Origin: an uncultured Myxococcales bacterium
Lineage (GTDB): Bacteria; Myxococcota_A; UBA9042
Length of the DNA: 64,000 nt
NCBI GenBank assembly: GCA_903924465.1
Contig: CAIYBN010000040.1
Span: forward strand, 1-64,000
Reading direction: 5' to 3'
Below the pieces are notes generated by a model. It was not told the DNA's origin. It ran no database searches and saw only the letters and a program-made list of their open reading frames with translations. Numbering within the stretch: position 1 is the stretch's first letter; each line of letters opens with the position of its first letter. The position numbers and the translations under genes were made by a program. This document shows, in pieces, positions 34,553-44,392 of the stretch.

Positions 34553-35323
34553 CTATAGGCCCGCAAAGACCCGGCACGCAATGCCGAGCGCCTCAACCTG
34601 CGCAGCGATTTCTCGCGCCACCGCCTGCGGCACCATCTCCAGCGCGCGGTCAATCGGCTTGCGGTCCAGCGTGTACAAATCCACGCGCTTGGGACGAATC
34701 TGCTGGATGCGCGCCAGCCACGCCGCCACTTCCACCGGCGTCGTGTTGTCCACGCGCCCACGGACGAGGATCGTCTGCACGGCCACCTCTGGCAGCAGCG
34801 CCGCGCCCGCGGTCAACGTGTCCAGCTGCAAGGGCTGCCACGGCATGTCGAGCTGGGCGAAGACCGCCTGGGTGCCTGCGTCCAACTTGACCGCCACTTC
34901 GTCCACATGCCGCAGCGCCTCGCGCACTTCAGGTCGATGCAGTTCGGTCCCGGCGGTCAGCAGCACGATCGCCCGCCCGGGCAGGTGGGCGTCCCGTAGG
35001 CGTGCAAGCGTCGCCAGCGCCTCTGCCAACTGCGGATGCAGCGTCGGCTCGCCATTGCCCGACACCACCAGCGCGTCGATCGCCGGCTTGCCCGCCAACG
35101 CAACCGTCACTTCGCGTTCCAGAATCGCCACGTCCGGGAATTCGTGCGGCACGTGATGGTGCCTTTCCGGGCCCAGCTGACAATAGGTGCAGCGAAACGT
35201 GCAGAATTTCTCCGCCAGCGGCAGCAGGTTGATGCCCAGCGTCACGCCGTAGCGTCGCGACGGCACCGGGCCGTAGACCGTGTGCGGGGCCAAATCACTG
35301 TGCGCGCTGTGCTGGGGTTCCAT
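34553..35323 (-). CDS. Radical SAM protein (COG0731-like)
   Basis: 256 residues. The N-terminal YGPVPSRRYGVTLGINLLP leads into the cluster motif CTFRCTYCQLG (CxxxCxxC), which binds the [4Fe-4S] cluster that cleaves S-adenosylmethionine. GNGEPTLHP is the SAM-binding GGE-like motif. The overall pattern matches the wyosine-type/COG0731 branch found widely in anaerobes, whose substrate is unknown. GGAG precedes ATG 35323. The next gene upstream is 21 bases away on the same strand. Confidence 0.9.
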   Translation of the reverse strand: MEPQHSAHSDLAPHTVYGPVPSRRYGVTLGINLLPLAEKFCTFRCTYCQLGPERHHHVPHEFPDVAILEREVTVALAGKPAIDALVVSGNGEPTLHPQLAEALATLARLRDAHLPGRAIVLLTAGTELHRPEVREALRHVDEVAVKLDAGTQAVFAQLDMPWQPLQLDTLTAGAALLPEVAVQTILVRGRVDNTTPVEVAAWLARIQQIRPKRVDLYTLDRKPIDRALEMVPQAVAREIAAQVEALGIACRVFAGL

Positions 35324-35344
35324 CGCCTTCTCCACCGGACAAAT

Positions 35345-36016
35345 CTAGCGTGCGGCGCCCGGCAGCGCCACATAAACTGTATGCCGACGCCCGCCCTTGC
35401 CCGGATGGTGAACGTCAACGCCAAACCCGGCCGCGGTCAAGCGCTTGACGAATGGCGGGTCGAAATCCTCCGCCCACACGGTGAACACGCCGCCCGGGCG
35501 CAGCGCCGCCTTGGTTCGCTGCAGCGCGGCCTGGCTCCAAAACGGGTCGTCCGGGCGCTGCGACGCCTCGTGCGGCCCTTCGTACAGGTCCAGCACAATC
35601 GCGTCCCACTCGGCGCGGCCACCGGCAATCAGCTTGGCCACGTCGCCGATGTGCAACCGCGTCCGCCAGTCGTGCAGCGCATTGTCCGTCAATCCGGCAA
35701 GCGGCCCTTCGCACCACTGCACCACGCGCGGGTTGAGCTCCGCCACCGTCACCTCGGCATCCGCCGGCAGCGCGTCCAGCGCCGCGCGGAGCGTGTAGCC
35801 CATGCCGAGACCGCCAATCAGCACGCGCGGACGCACGCGCCCTGCGAGCGGCTTGCACGCCAGATCAGCAACGGCCAGCTCCGAGCGAAACGCCGTCGAA
35901 CTCATCAGCACGCGACCGCCCACCAGAATCAGAAAATCCTTCGGACCGCGCTGCCGCAGTTCCAAATCACCTTCAGGCGTCGGCCATTTGTCCACCACGG
36001 TCCACGGCTGTGCCAT
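35345..36016 (-). CDS. Spermidine synthase-like methyltransferase-fold protein
   Basis: 223 residues with no signal. The nucleotide-binding loop LIGGLGMGYTLRAAL, the acidic end of the next strand (VTVAELNPRVVQW) and IVLDLYEGPHE follow the spermidine synthase/class I methyltransferase fold. It lacks the N-terminal beta domain of true polyamine synthases. Such short homologues are annotated as spermidine synthase-like but their substrate is unknown. It lies 12 bases after the topB stop on the same strand. Confidence 0.85.
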   Translation of the reverse strand: MAQPWTVVDKWPTPEGDLELRQRGPKDFLILVGGRVLMSSTAFRSELAVADLACKPLAGRVRPRVLIGGLGMGYTLRAALDALPADAEVTVAELNPRVVQWCEGPLAGLTDNALHDWRTRLHIGDVAKLIAGGRAEWDAIVLDLYEGPHEASQRPDDPFWSQAALQRTKAALRPGGVFTVWAEDFDPPFVKRLTAAGFGVDVHHPGKGGRRHTVYVALPGAAR

Positions 36017-36028
36017 GCAATCCTCCGA

Positions 36029-38482
36029 CTATTTGGCCATCTTCCACGTTTGGCATGGTTGGCACCACAGATACCACGCCCGTTTCTTGCCGCTCCACAA
36101 CGGCGCCATCGGCTGCCGACAGTTCAAGCACGGCTGGGCCGCTGGCTGAGTCGGCAACTGCGCCAGTTCGTGCAGGGCCGGCCATGTGTCACAGCGCTGG
36201 CAGCGCAGAAAATACTGGCGCTTCTTCTCGCTCCAAATCAGGTGGGCAATCTGCTTGCACGACTCGCATTTCACCAGCGCCGGCTTGGGTGGCCGATCCG
36301 CGGTCGCGGCGTCGTCCTGCTCCGCGCCGCAGCATTGGCACAGCTCTTTGCCGGCGCGCGTCCTCGACACCGCGCCTGTGCAAAACCGGCAGCGCGTCAA
36401 CGCTTTGCCGGTCGCGTCGACATCCCAGCTCACCCGGCATTGCGGGTCCGCGATCGCGCTGCATTGCACGTAGTGCCGGCCTTCCCAGCTCTTGCGCAGC
36501 AGGTTCGAACCGCAGCGCGGGCACAGCGCCAGCACCGGATCGCCCACTGCGCGCGTCACCGTCGGCTTGCTGCGGCGGATGCTCTCGACCAGTTCCGTCA
36601 CGTACTTGCGGATATCCGCCATGAACACATCGCGTTGCGCGTGGCCCCGGCGAATCTGCTCCATCGCCGCCTCCCACTGGCCCGTCAGCAGCGGCGACTT
36701 CAGCGCGTCCACGGCGATGCTGTCGATGAGCGAAACACCCTTCTCCGTCGGCACCAGGTTGGTCGCCTTGCGCTCCTGCTTGCGCTCGACATAGCCGCGC
36801 TTGATCAGCGTTTCGATGATCGCCGCCCGCGTCGCTGGCGTGCCCAACCCCGAGTCCTTCATCGCGCCGCGCAGGTTTTCGTCGTCCAGTTCGCGGCCCG
36901 CCGTCTGCATCGCCGTCAGCAAGTCGCCTTCCGTCATCGCTTTGGGCGGCGTCGTCTGGCCTTTCTTGGTCTGCAGGTCTTGCAGCGTCACCGATTCGCC
37001 CTTGCGCAGCTTCGGCAACTTGCCGCTGTCATCGCCATCGGCCTTTTGCCGCGTCGGCGGCGGATCCACGCGCGACCAGCCCGGATCCTTCAGCACATTG
37101 CCGTAGCTCTTGAACGTCTCGCCGTCCTGGCCACGCACCTTGCCCACCGTCGTCACGACTTCCGTCTTCGCCTCGATGCGATCCGGAAACCACGCGGCCA
37201 ACAGGCGACGCGCGATCAAGTCATAGATCTTCGCCTGCTCCTCCGGCAGCGACGGCGGCGGCGCCTTCTCGGTCACGGTCAGCCCGCTGTGGTCCTCCAC
37301 TTCCTTGTCGTCCACGAACCGCTTGCCCAGCGGCGGCGGCTTGCCGTGGCCCATCTGCTCGATTTCCTGAACAAACTGGCCGTACGGCGTCCGCCGCAAC
37401 GCGTCCAGCCACTGCGGCGCTTTCGCGGCATCGGCTTGGGTCAAGTGGCGGGAATTGGTACGCGGATAGGAAATCAGTTTCGCTTCATACAGTTGCTGGG
37501 CGATCTCCAGCGTGTGTTCAGCGGTCATGCCAAAGCGCTTGTTTGCTTCTTTCTGCAACGCCGTGAGATCGTACAACAGCTCCGGCTTCTTCTTGTCGTC
37601 GCGGGCGGTCACCGAGGTCACCACGCACGGCTGGTCGCGGAGCTTTTCGACCAGCGCGAGCGCGTCTGCCTCGCGATCCAACCGATCGTCGTCGCGCGTG
37701 CCTTCCTTGCCACCGTCCAACACCACCGGCACCTTGCGGAACCACGTGCCTTTGTACAGCGGCCGTGGCTCACCCGCCTCCGGCTCGGGCAGGAATTGCG
37801 CCACGACGGTCCAAAAGTCCTTGGGCACAAAGTGGTTGCGATCCTTTTCCCGCATCACCAGGATCGCCAGCGTCGGCGTCTGCACGCGGCCCACGCTGTA
37901 CACGCCGTCGCCGCCCAGGCTCTTGGCCACCAGCGTCTGGGCGCGGGTGCAGTTCAGGCCGACGAGCCAGTCCGCCTCCTGCCGGCACCGCGCGGCATCG
38001 GTCAGACCGCGATACGCCTCGTCCGGCTTCATCTTCGCCCAGGCGTCGCGAATCGCGTCGTCGGTCAAGGACGACGTCCACAGCCGCTGCACCGGCTTCT
38101 CACAGCCCGCCAAGCCGTAGGCCAGGTGGAAAATGAGTTGGCCTTCGCGCCCGGCGTCCGTCGCGTTGACGACGGCAGTGAGCTCCGGGTGCTCCAGCAG
38201 TTCGCGCACCGCATGCCATTGGTCGATGGTACCGGGCGACGCTTCATACTTGAACTGCGCGGGCAGCAGCGGCAGTGTCGCCATGGTCCAACGTTTCAAC
38301 GCCGGATCGTAGCCCTCCGGATCGACGGCTTGCACCAAATGGCCTACGCACCAGGTGACGACAAGCGCTTCGCCGGTCTTGGCATCGCGGCCGTGGATCG
38401 CATGGCGTCCCGAGCCGGAAATGCCCAGCGCGGTGGCGATGGCGCGGCCCATGCTGGGTTTTTCGGAGAGAATCAGGCGCAC
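36029..38482 (-). CDS. topB: DNA topoisomerase III with extended zinc-finger tail
   Basis: 817 residues. Type IA topoisomerase: the Toprim domain opens with LILSEKPSMGRAIATALG and includes DAGREGQ. The nucleophile is the Tyr in LISYPRTNSRHL. It relaxes and decatenates single-strand-containing DNA. E. coli TopB has about 650 residues; here about 200 extra residues hold four Cys-rich modules (CPRCGS, CRFC with CQCC, CESC with CQRC, CLNC with CQPC) that probably bind zinc and DNA. GTG 38482 is preceded by AAGGA and starts the protein at RLILSEKPSM, as in homologues. Confidence 0.95.
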   Translation of the reverse strand: MRLILSEKPSMGRAIATALGISGSGRHAIHGRDAKTGEALVVTWCVGHLVQAVDPEGYDPALKRWTMATLPLLPAQFKYEASPGTIDQWHAVRELLEHPELTAVVNATDAGREGQLIFHLAYGLAGCEKPVQRLWTSSLTDDAIRDAWAKMKPDEAYRGLTDAARCRQEADWLVGLNCTRAQTLVAKSLGGDGVYSVGRVQTPTLAILVMREKDRNHFVPKDFWTVVAQFLPEPEAGEPRPLYKGTWFRKVPVVLDGGKEGTRDDDRLDREADALALVEKLRDQPCVVTSVTARDDKKKPELLYDLTALQKEANKRFGMTAEHTLEIAQQLYEAKLISYPRTNSRHLTQADAAKAPQWLDALRRTPYGQFVQEIEQMGHGKPPPLGKRFVDDKEVEDHSGLTVTEKAPPPSLPEEQAKIYDLIARRLLAAWFPDRIEAKTEVVTTVGKVRGQDGETFKSYGNVLKDPGWSRVDPPPTRQKADGDDSGKLPKLRKGESVTLQDLQTKKGQTTPPKAMTEGDLLTAMQTAGRELDDENLRGAMKDSGLGTPATRAAIIETLIKRGYVERKQERKATNLVPTEKGVSLIDSIAVDALKSPLLTGQWEAAMEQIRRGHAQRDVFMADIRKYVTELVESIRRSKPTVTRAVGDPVLALCPRCGSNLLRKSWEGRHYVQCSAIADPQCRVSWDVDATGKALTRCRFCTGAVSRTRAGKELCQCCGAEQDDAATADRPPKPALVKCESCKQIAHLIWSEKKRQYFLRCQRCDTWPALHELAQLPTQPAAQPCLNCRQPMAPLWSGKKRAWYLWCQPCQTWKMAK

Positions 38483-38556
38483 GATGCGAATTCCTTGGCG
38501 CGACGGCCGGGCGCGGAGGGTAGGCCGCGGCGGCTTGAGGCGCAAGGAGGTCCCCG

Positions 38557-39174
38557 TCAGTCAGTCCATTCCGCCAGCACGGCGCGCAGCACGTCGTCGC
38601 TCCACCGCTGCTTGCCGACGCCCGCAGGCAGCTTGGCGAGGATCCCGGCGATGCGCGCGCCGTCGGCAACGGCCTTGGCCAACGCCGCAGACGGCGTGCC
38701 CGGTTCCCCGCGCGCGTCGAGGGCCTGCCGCACGCGCTCGGGCAGTTGGACCAACCGCGCCTCGATGCCGCCTTGTCCAAGCGCCGTGAGCATCGCGTTG
38801 TCCTGGCCGCCAAACGGTGCGCGGGCGTCGGCCTTGTACAAGACAACGGGCTTGCCAACGGCAAAAGCGAGGCTCGCCTCCACGACCATGCCCTCGTCCG
38901 GCACGCGACCGTTCAGGTTGCACACCACCGCGTCGCAGCGTTCCAGCAGTTCGTAGACGTCCAGGGCAAAAATGGCGTAGTCGACACCACCGCGCACACC
39001 GGGAAGCAGCCCCGGCAGCGCGCTGTTGCCAAAACGCAGCACGTACGGCTCCAGCCCATCCCGGTGCGGCAGGAAAGTGTCAAAGCCCGCCTGCTCCAGG
39101 ACTTGGGCGATCGCCGTCATGGCGCCCACTTCCTCGGCGCAAAACAGCGGACCGGAACAATAGACGCGCGCCAT
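38557..39174 (-). CDS. Nucleoside 2-deoxyribosyltransferase family protein
   Basis: 205 residues. The fold is recognised by RVYCSGPLFCAEE at the start, CDAVVCNLNGRVPDEGMVVE and ASLAFAVGKPVVLYK. The Glu in VVEAS is the likely nucleophile. These enzymes exchange or hydrolyse the N-glycosidic bond of deoxyribonucleosides in salvage or in clearing damaged nucleotides. It follows the ferredoxin gene by nine bases, so it may be read from the complex I operon, although no metabolic link is obvious. Confidence 0.87.
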   Translation of the reverse strand: MARVYCSGPLFCAEEVGAMTAIAQVLEQAGFDTFLPHRDGLEPYVLRFGNSALPGLLPGVRGGVDYAIFALDVYELLERCDAVVCNLNGRVPDEGMVVEASLAFAVGKPVVLYKADARAPFGGQDNAMLTALGQGGIEARLVQLPERVRQALDARGEPGTPSAALAKAVADGARIAGILAKLPAGVGKQRWSDDVLRAVLAEWTD

Positions 39175-39183
39175 GCCGGGCTG

Positions 39184-39378
39184 TTACGCCGAGAGCTGAA
39201 CGCACGCGTCGACCGGGCACACGTCCGCGCACTGCGGCTTCGGATTGAAGCCAACGCACTCCGTGCACTTGACCGGGTCGATGACGTAGTAGTCCGCGCC
39301 TTCGGAAATCGCGTGATTCGGGCATTCCGGTTCGCACGCGCCACAGCTGTTGCAGTCGTCAGTAATCTTGTAAGCCAT
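39184..39378 (-). CDS. 2[4Fe-4S] ferredoxin, Alvin type
   Basis: 64 residues. Cluster I ligands are [12 protein letters not shown]. Cluster II ligands are [18 protein letters not shown], with eight residues between the second and third cysteine. That insertion marks the Allochromatium-type ferredoxins, which reach very low potentials. GGAGG precedes the ATG. It lies 30 bases after nuoN and is the natural candidate for the electron carrier between KorAB or NifJ and the complex I that lacks an NADH module. Confidence 0.96.
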   Translation of the reverse strand: MAYKITDDCNSCGACEPECPNHAISEGADYYVIDPVKCTECVGFNPKPQCADVCPVDACVQLSA

Positions 39379-39408
39379 CACATCCTCCAGAAAAAGTTGT
39401 CCCCGCGG

Positions 39409-40839
39409 TCACTGCCCCAGGGTTTGCAGCCATACGGCGGCGCCCGTGCGCACCGCTTCGTAGACCGTTGGCACCACGCCCAGAAGCATGGATGCCGCCG
39501 TCGTCGCCAGCAGTGCCGCGCTGAGCATGGCACCCGGCTTCAAAGGCACCGCGCCGTCTGCCGGCGCCTCGATGTACATCTGGCGGACAATCCGCAGGTA
39601 GTAGTACAGCGATATCGTTGAGTTGACCGCCGCAACGCCGACCAACCAGTGGTAGCCAGCCTGAGCCGTCACGGAAAAGAGCAGGAACTTGCCGACGAAT
39701 CCAGACAGCGGCGGAATGCCCGCCAGGCCGAACAAGCCCAGCATCATCGCCAGCGCGAGCAGCGGGTTCAGGCGCGAAAGCCCGCGGTAGTCGGTGATTT
39801 GCGTGCTGCCAGTCTGCTGGTTGTGCAAGATGATGACGGCAAAGACCGACAGGTTCGTCACGGCGTAGACCAGCAGGTAGAACACCATCGCCGCGGCGCC
39901 GACACTGCCTCCGCCCAGAAAGCCGAGCAGCAGGTAGCCGGCCTGGGAAATCGCCGAGAACGCCATGAAGCGCAGAATGTTGCGCTGGACGATCGCGACC
40001 AGATTGCCCAAGGTCATGGTCGCGGTTGCCAGAAGCGCGATGGCGAAACCTGCATCGTGCAGAAACGGCCGGAACACGTGGAACAGCACCAGCATCAAGA
40101 CAGCCAGTCCCGCGGACTTGGACGCGACCGACAACCAGGCGGTGACCGGCGGCGGTGCGCCCTGATAAATTTCCGGTGCCCACATGTGGAACGGCACCAG
40201 CGTCAGCTTGAAACCCACGCCAGCGACGACCAGCGCGCCAGCGAACAACGTCACGCGATCCGCATGGAGCAGCGCGGGCATGGCGTCCAACTGCATCGTG
40301 CCGGTCAGGCCGTAGAGCACGCCAAAGCCGTAAAGCAGCAGCGCCGACGCCAGCGCGCCGATGACCATGTATTTCAGGCCCGCTTCACCGCCCAGCGCAT
40401 CGCGCCGCCACGCCGCCAGCAGGAACAGCGGAATCGTCGCCAGTTCGAGCGCGACGTAGAGCGTGATCAGGTCACGCGTCGACGCCAGCAGCAGCATGCC
40501 GCAGAGGTTGAACAGCAGGATCGTCAGGAATTCTCCGGGGCTGTGCAGTTTGCGCACTTCCGGAGCGGCGTTTTCCAGCAGGCCTGCCGTCAGCGCGACC
40601 GTCAGAAACGCCGCGACCAGGAACGTCAGCTTGAACCACCACGCGAGCGGATCCATGGCGAAACGACCGCCCAACAGCACGCCGTGGTCGGGCGTCGCCA
40701 CCAGAGCGGCCAGCGCGCCCGCGATTCCTGCCAGCGCCAGCGGCACCAACAGGTCGCGCTGCTTGTCGGTCAGGAACAGGTCGAGCACGAGCAAGAGGAA
40801 GCCCGTGGCGACGACGATGAGTTCTGGCAGCATCAGCAT
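39409..40839 (-). CDS. nuoN: NADH-quinone oxidoreductase-type subunit N
   Basis: 476 residues, about 14 membrane helices. It is one of the three antiporter-like proton-pumping subunits of complex I. Family motifs include FHMWAPEIYQGAPPPVTAWL with the loop before TM8 and the broken-helix Lys region. It lies 12 bases after nuoM and closes the nuo series. Confidence 0.95.
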   Translation of the reverse strand: MLMLPELIVVATGFLLLVLDLFLTDKQRDLLVPLALAGIAGALAALVATPDHGVLLGGRFAMDPLAWWFKLTFLVAAFLTVALTAGLLENAAPEVRKLHSPGEFLTILLFNLCGMLLLASTRDLITLYVALELATIPLFLLAAWRRDALGGEAGLKYMVIGALASALLLYGFGVLYGLTGTMQLDAMPALLHADRVTLFAGALVVAGVGFKLTLVPFHMWAPEIYQGAPPPVTAWLSVASKSAGLAVLMLVLFHVFRPFLHDAGFAIALLATATMTLGNLVAIVQRNILRFMAFSAISQAGYLLLGFLGGGSVGAAAMVFYLLVYAVTNLSVFAVIILHNQQTGSTQITDYRGLSRLNPLLALAMMLGLFGLAGIPPLSGFVGKFLLFSVTAQAGYHWLVGVAAVNSTISLYYYLRIVRQMYIEAPADGAVPLKPGAMLSAALLATTAASMLLGVVPTVYEAVRTGAAVWLQTLGQ

Positions 40840-40851
40840 GGCGCGCGGTCC

Positions 40852-42399
40852 TTAAACATGACCAGCGACGGCAAGGCCCGTCGCATGCAAGCGATTGACG
40901 AACGGCAGGAGCGCGCTCTCGATGAGGTCGATGAGCAGCCCCGGCGCCAAACCGACGACGGCGAGCGTGAGCACGAGAATGCCCGTGGAGAGACGCTCGG
41001 TCAGCGTGGCATCGGTCAGTTCGTCAAAATGGTGGTCGGTGATGGGCCCCTGGAAAACCTTGGCCAAGCCGCGCAACACATAAACGGCGGTCACGACGAT
41101 GGACAGCGTCGCGAGCACGGTGAGCGTGCGCGTCAGGAGCGGATCGGACCATTCGTTGCCGAAGAAACCGCCGAGGAATACGTGCGATTCGGCGACGAAG
41201 CCGGCAAAGCCCGGCAGGCCCAGCGACGCCATGCCGGCGATGTAGAAGCAAACGGCGAGCCACGGCATCACTTTGGCCAAGCCGCCCATGTCCGGGATGA
41301 TGCGCGTGTGGGTCCGGCCGTAGACCATGCCGATGAGCGCGAAGAACAAGCCGGTCATCACGCCGTGCGAAAACATCTGCAGGACCGCGCCTTTCAAGCC
41401 CATCAGGTTCAGGCTCGCGACGCCAAATAGCACGAAGCCGCAGTGGCTGACCGAGGAATACGCCGTGAAGTACTTGAGATCGGTCTGCTTGATCGCGCCA
41501 AACGCGCCGTACAGGATATTGACAGTCGTCAATGCCATGAAGAAAAGACCCCAATATTGCGCGCCTTCTGGCAGCAGATACACGCCGATCCGCAGCGCGC
41601 CGTAGCCGCCCAGCTTCATCAGCACGCCGGCGTGCAGCATGGAGACGGCCGTGGGCGCGGACGCGTGGCCGTCAGGCGACCAGGTGTGAAACGGATACAG
41701 CGCGCCAAGCACGCCAAAGCCAATGAAAATCAGGGGGAATACCCAGCGCTGCATCTCGACCGGGTAGTGGTATTGCGCAAGCTGGGTCAAATCGAACGTC
41801 GTGCCGCCAGCGTAGTGGTAGAGCGCGAGCATGCCGACCAGGATGAACGCCGAGCCGACCATCAGCATCAGGGTCAGCTTCATCGCCGAGTACTCTTTGG
41901 GCCCGGTGCCCCACACGCCGATGAGCAGGTACATCGGCAGCACGGCGACTTCGTAGAACATGAAGAACAGGAACAAATCGAAGCTCAGGAACACGCCGAA
42001 CACGCCGGTGACCAGCAGCAGCAGCAGCGCGAAGAATTCCTTGGTGCGGTTGACGACGTTCCAGCTCGCCAGCACGCCGGTGAAGATGATGATGGAGGTG
42101 AGGATGACCATCGACATCGTGATGCCGTCGATGCCGACCAGATAGTCCACACCGAGGCTCTTGAACCAGGGGATGCGTTCGACAAAGTACAGCTTGGTCA
42201 GCGTCGCCGTCTTGGCTGCGAGGATGTCCGGGGAGGCGAGCTGCCAGAACTGGTACGTGGTGCACGCGGTGAGGATCAGGTGCGCGCCGGTGCCGACGAG
42301 CGCCACCCAGCGGATCAGGTCGGAACGCCGCGCGGGGACCGCAATCACGGCCAGCGTGGTCAGAAACGGCAACAGAATGAGCCAACTTGCCAGACCCAT
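40852..42399 (-). CDS. nuoM: NADH-quinone oxidoreductase-type subunit M
   Basis: 515 residues of the antiporter-like family. Motifs are FHTWSPDGHASAPTAVSMLH and LMKLGGYGALR, and the conserved Glu in TM5 lies in the FYEVAVLPMYLLIG region. Pumps protons across the inner membrane. Three bases separate it from nuoL. Length and motifs are normal. Confidence 0.96.
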   Translation of the reverse strand: MGLASWLILLPFLTTLAVIAVPARRSDLIRWVALVGTGAHLILTACTTYQFWQLASPDILAAKTATLTKLYFVERIPWFKSLGVDYLVGIDGITMSMVILTSIIIFTGVLASWNVVNRTKEFFALLLLLVTGVFGVFLSFDLFLFFMFYEVAVLPMYLLIGVWGTGPKEYSAMKLTLMLMVGSAFILVGMLALYHYAGGTTFDLTQLAQYHYPVEMQRWVFPLIFIGFGVLGALYPFHTWSPDGHASAPTAVSMLHAGVLMKLGGYGALRIGVYLLPEGAQYWGLFFMALTTVNILYGAFGAIKQTDLKYFTAYSSVSHCGFVLFGVASLNLMGLKGAVLQMFSHGVMTGLFFALIGMVYGRTHTRIIPDMGGLAKVMPWLAVCFYIAGMASLGLPGFAGFVAESHVFLGGFFGNEWSDPLLTRTLTVLATLSIVVTAVYVLRGLAKVFQGPITDHHFDELTDATLTERLSTGILVLTLAVVGLAPGLLIDLIESALLPFVNRLHATGLAVAGHV

Positions 42400-42402
42400 G
42401 AG

Positions 42403-44388
42403 CTAATTGCCTCCCGATTTCAGCACGCCCCAGAGCACCACGACCACGGCAATCGCGCCGGAGACCAGCCATGACGCGTAGGTCTGCACCTGGCCGGTTT
42501 GCAGCTTGCCCAGCAAGAGTCCCGCTGTGCGCGTGAACCAGCCGCTCAGGTTGACCGCGCCGTCGACGATGTTGCGGTCGAACCAGGCGATGGGCTGGGC
42601 GACGAAGCGAAAGATGACGCTGTGGGTGACGAACAGGTAAAGCTCGTCGAAGTAGAACTTGTTCCTGGCCGCGGTGTAGAAGCCGCCGAGCTTGAGGACC
42701 AGCGCGTCGACCCGCTCGCGTGAGCCGCCGTAGAGCAGCCAAGCGAGGCCGATGCCGCAGAGCGCGAGGATGGTGCTGGGAATGGCGACGGCCAGGTCGA
42801 TGCCCTCGTGTTCCACCGGCGCGCCTGGCAGTTGCACCCACTCGGGAATGGGAATGAAGCCGGCGACCGCGCTGAGCACGCCGAGGAACGCCATGGGCGC
42901 GAGCATGATCCACGGCGACTCGTGGGCGTGATGTGCGTGTTCGCTCTTGGGCTCGCCCCAGAAGGTCACGAAGTAGATGCGGAACATGTAGAAAGCCGTC
43001 ATTCCAGCGACCAGCAGGCCCACGCCGAAGACGACCGTGTGACCGGAATGCAGCGCGGCGGCGAGAATCTCGTCCTTGGAGAAGAAGCCGGCCAGCGGAT
43101 AGATGCCGGCGATGGCGAGCGTGGCGATCAGAAACAGCCCGTGCGTGAACGGCATGTGTTTGCGCAGGCCGCCCATGTGCCAAATGTCGTTGGAATGCAC
43201 CGCATGGATGACCGAGCCCGCGCCCAGGAACAGCAGCGCCTTGAAAAACGCATGCGTGAACAGGTGGAACATCGACGCGGAATAGCCGAGCGGGTGGGCA
43301 AATGACGCCACGCCCAGCGCAAACATCATGTAGCCGAGCTGCGAGAGCGTGGAGAACGCCAGCACGCGCTTGATGTCGTCCTGCGTGCAGCCGATGACGG
43401 CGGCGAAGAGGCTGGTAAAGGCGCCGATGCACATGACGACGGTGAGCGCTTCGCCCGACGTGGCGAAAATGGGGAAGCAGCGGGCGACAAGGTAGACGCC
43501 GGCGACGACCATCGTGGCGGCGTGAATCAGCGCGGACACCGGCGTTGGGCCTTCCATCGCGTCCGGCAGCCAGATGTGCAGCGGGAACATGGCGCTCTTG
43601 CCGGCGCCGCCGGTGTAGATGAGCACCGCGGAAAGCGTCAGCACGCCCACGCCGAGGAAATGCACGTCCAAGCCCGCGAGGCTCGCCAGCACGTCAGGAC
43701 GCGTGAGAAAGGCAAAATCCAGCGGCTGTTGGCCGTTCAGCAATTCCGGCTTCATGCCGCCGTAGATTTGGAAAGCGTAAAAGCCGATGACGAGAATGCC
43801 AAGCAGGAAGCCCAAGTCAGCGAAGCGCGTGACGATGAAGGCTTTTTTGGACGCCGAGACCGCCGATGGCTTCTCGAAGTAGAAGCCGATGAGGAAGAAT
43901 GAGCTCGCGCCGACCAGTTCCCAGCACACGTACATTTGCACCAGATTGGGCGCAAGGACGAGGCCCAACATGCTGAATGTGAACAGGTTCAGGAAGGCGA
44001 AGTAGCGGGCGTAGCCGGGCTCACCGTGCATGTAGCCGGTCGAGTAGATGTGGACCAAGGTGGAAACCGTCGTCACGACGACCAGCAGCATCACGGAAAT
44101 CGGGTCGAGCAGCGTGCCGATGTGGATCGCGAAGTTGTCCTGAAAATGCAGCCATTCCAACGACCACGGCACCAAGGACGGCAGCGGCTGACCATGCGGG
44201 ACCAGATGCAGGAAATCCCAGGCCAGCAGCCAGGAAAGCCCGGCGGACGTCGCGACTGCGAGCGTGCCAAACGCCCCCGCCAGCCGCTGCGACACGTTGC
44301 GCAGGACCAGGCCAACCAGCAAAAAGGACAGCAGCGGAATAGCCGGAATCAGCCAAGCGTGCGTCAGGATGAAGGAAAGCGGCGCCAT
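42403..44388 (-). CDS. nuoL: NADH-quinone oxidoreductase-type subunit L
   Basis: 661 residues, the largest antiporter-like subunit. It shows DAMEGPTPVSALIHAATMVV, the RCFPIF segment and the long C-terminal lateral helix region, ending in a membrane anchor (SGAIAVVVVLWGVL). It couples quinone reduction to pumping at the far end of the membrane arm. The start is four bases after nuoK. Confidence 0.96.
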   Translation of the reverse strand: MAPLSFILTHAWLIPAIPLLSFLLVGLVLRNVSQRLAGAFGTLAVATSAGLSWLLAWDFLHLVPHGQPLPSLVPWSLEWLHFQDNFAIHIGTLLDPISVMLLVVVTTVSTLVHIYSTGYMHGEPGYARYFAFLNLFTFSMLGLVLAPNLVQMYVCWELVGASSFFLIGFYFEKPSAVSASKKAFIVTRFADLGFLLGILVIGFYAFQIYGGMKPELLNGQQPLDFAFLTRPDVLASLAGLDVHFLGVGVLTLSAVLIYTGGAGKSAMFPLHIWLPDAMEGPTPVSALIHAATMVVAGVYLVARCFPIFATSGEALTVVMCIGAFTSLFAAVIGCTQDDIKRVLAFSTLSQLGYMMFALGVASFAHPLGYSASMFHLFTHAFFKALLFLGAGSVIHAVHSNDIWHMGGLRKHMPFTHGLFLIATLAIAGIYPLAGFFSKDEILAAALHSGHTVVFGVGLLVAGMTAFYMFRIYFVTFWGEPKSEHAHHAHESPWIMLAPMAFLGVLSAVAGFIPIPEWVQLPGAPVEHEGIDLAVAIPSTILALCGIGLAWLLYGGSRERVDALVLKLGGFYTAARNKFYFDELYLFVTHSVIFRFVAQPIAWFDRNIVDGAVNLSGWFTRTAGLLLGKLQTGQVQTYASWLVSGAIAVVVVLWGVLKSGGN

Positions 44389-44392
44389 GGTG

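Noticed and set aside
35036-38956. Plus-strand open frame of 1306 codons opposite topB and its neighbours
   Set aside because: The composition is Arg/His/Leu/Gln-rich without motifs. It runs across three clear minus-strand genes, so it is a shadow frame.
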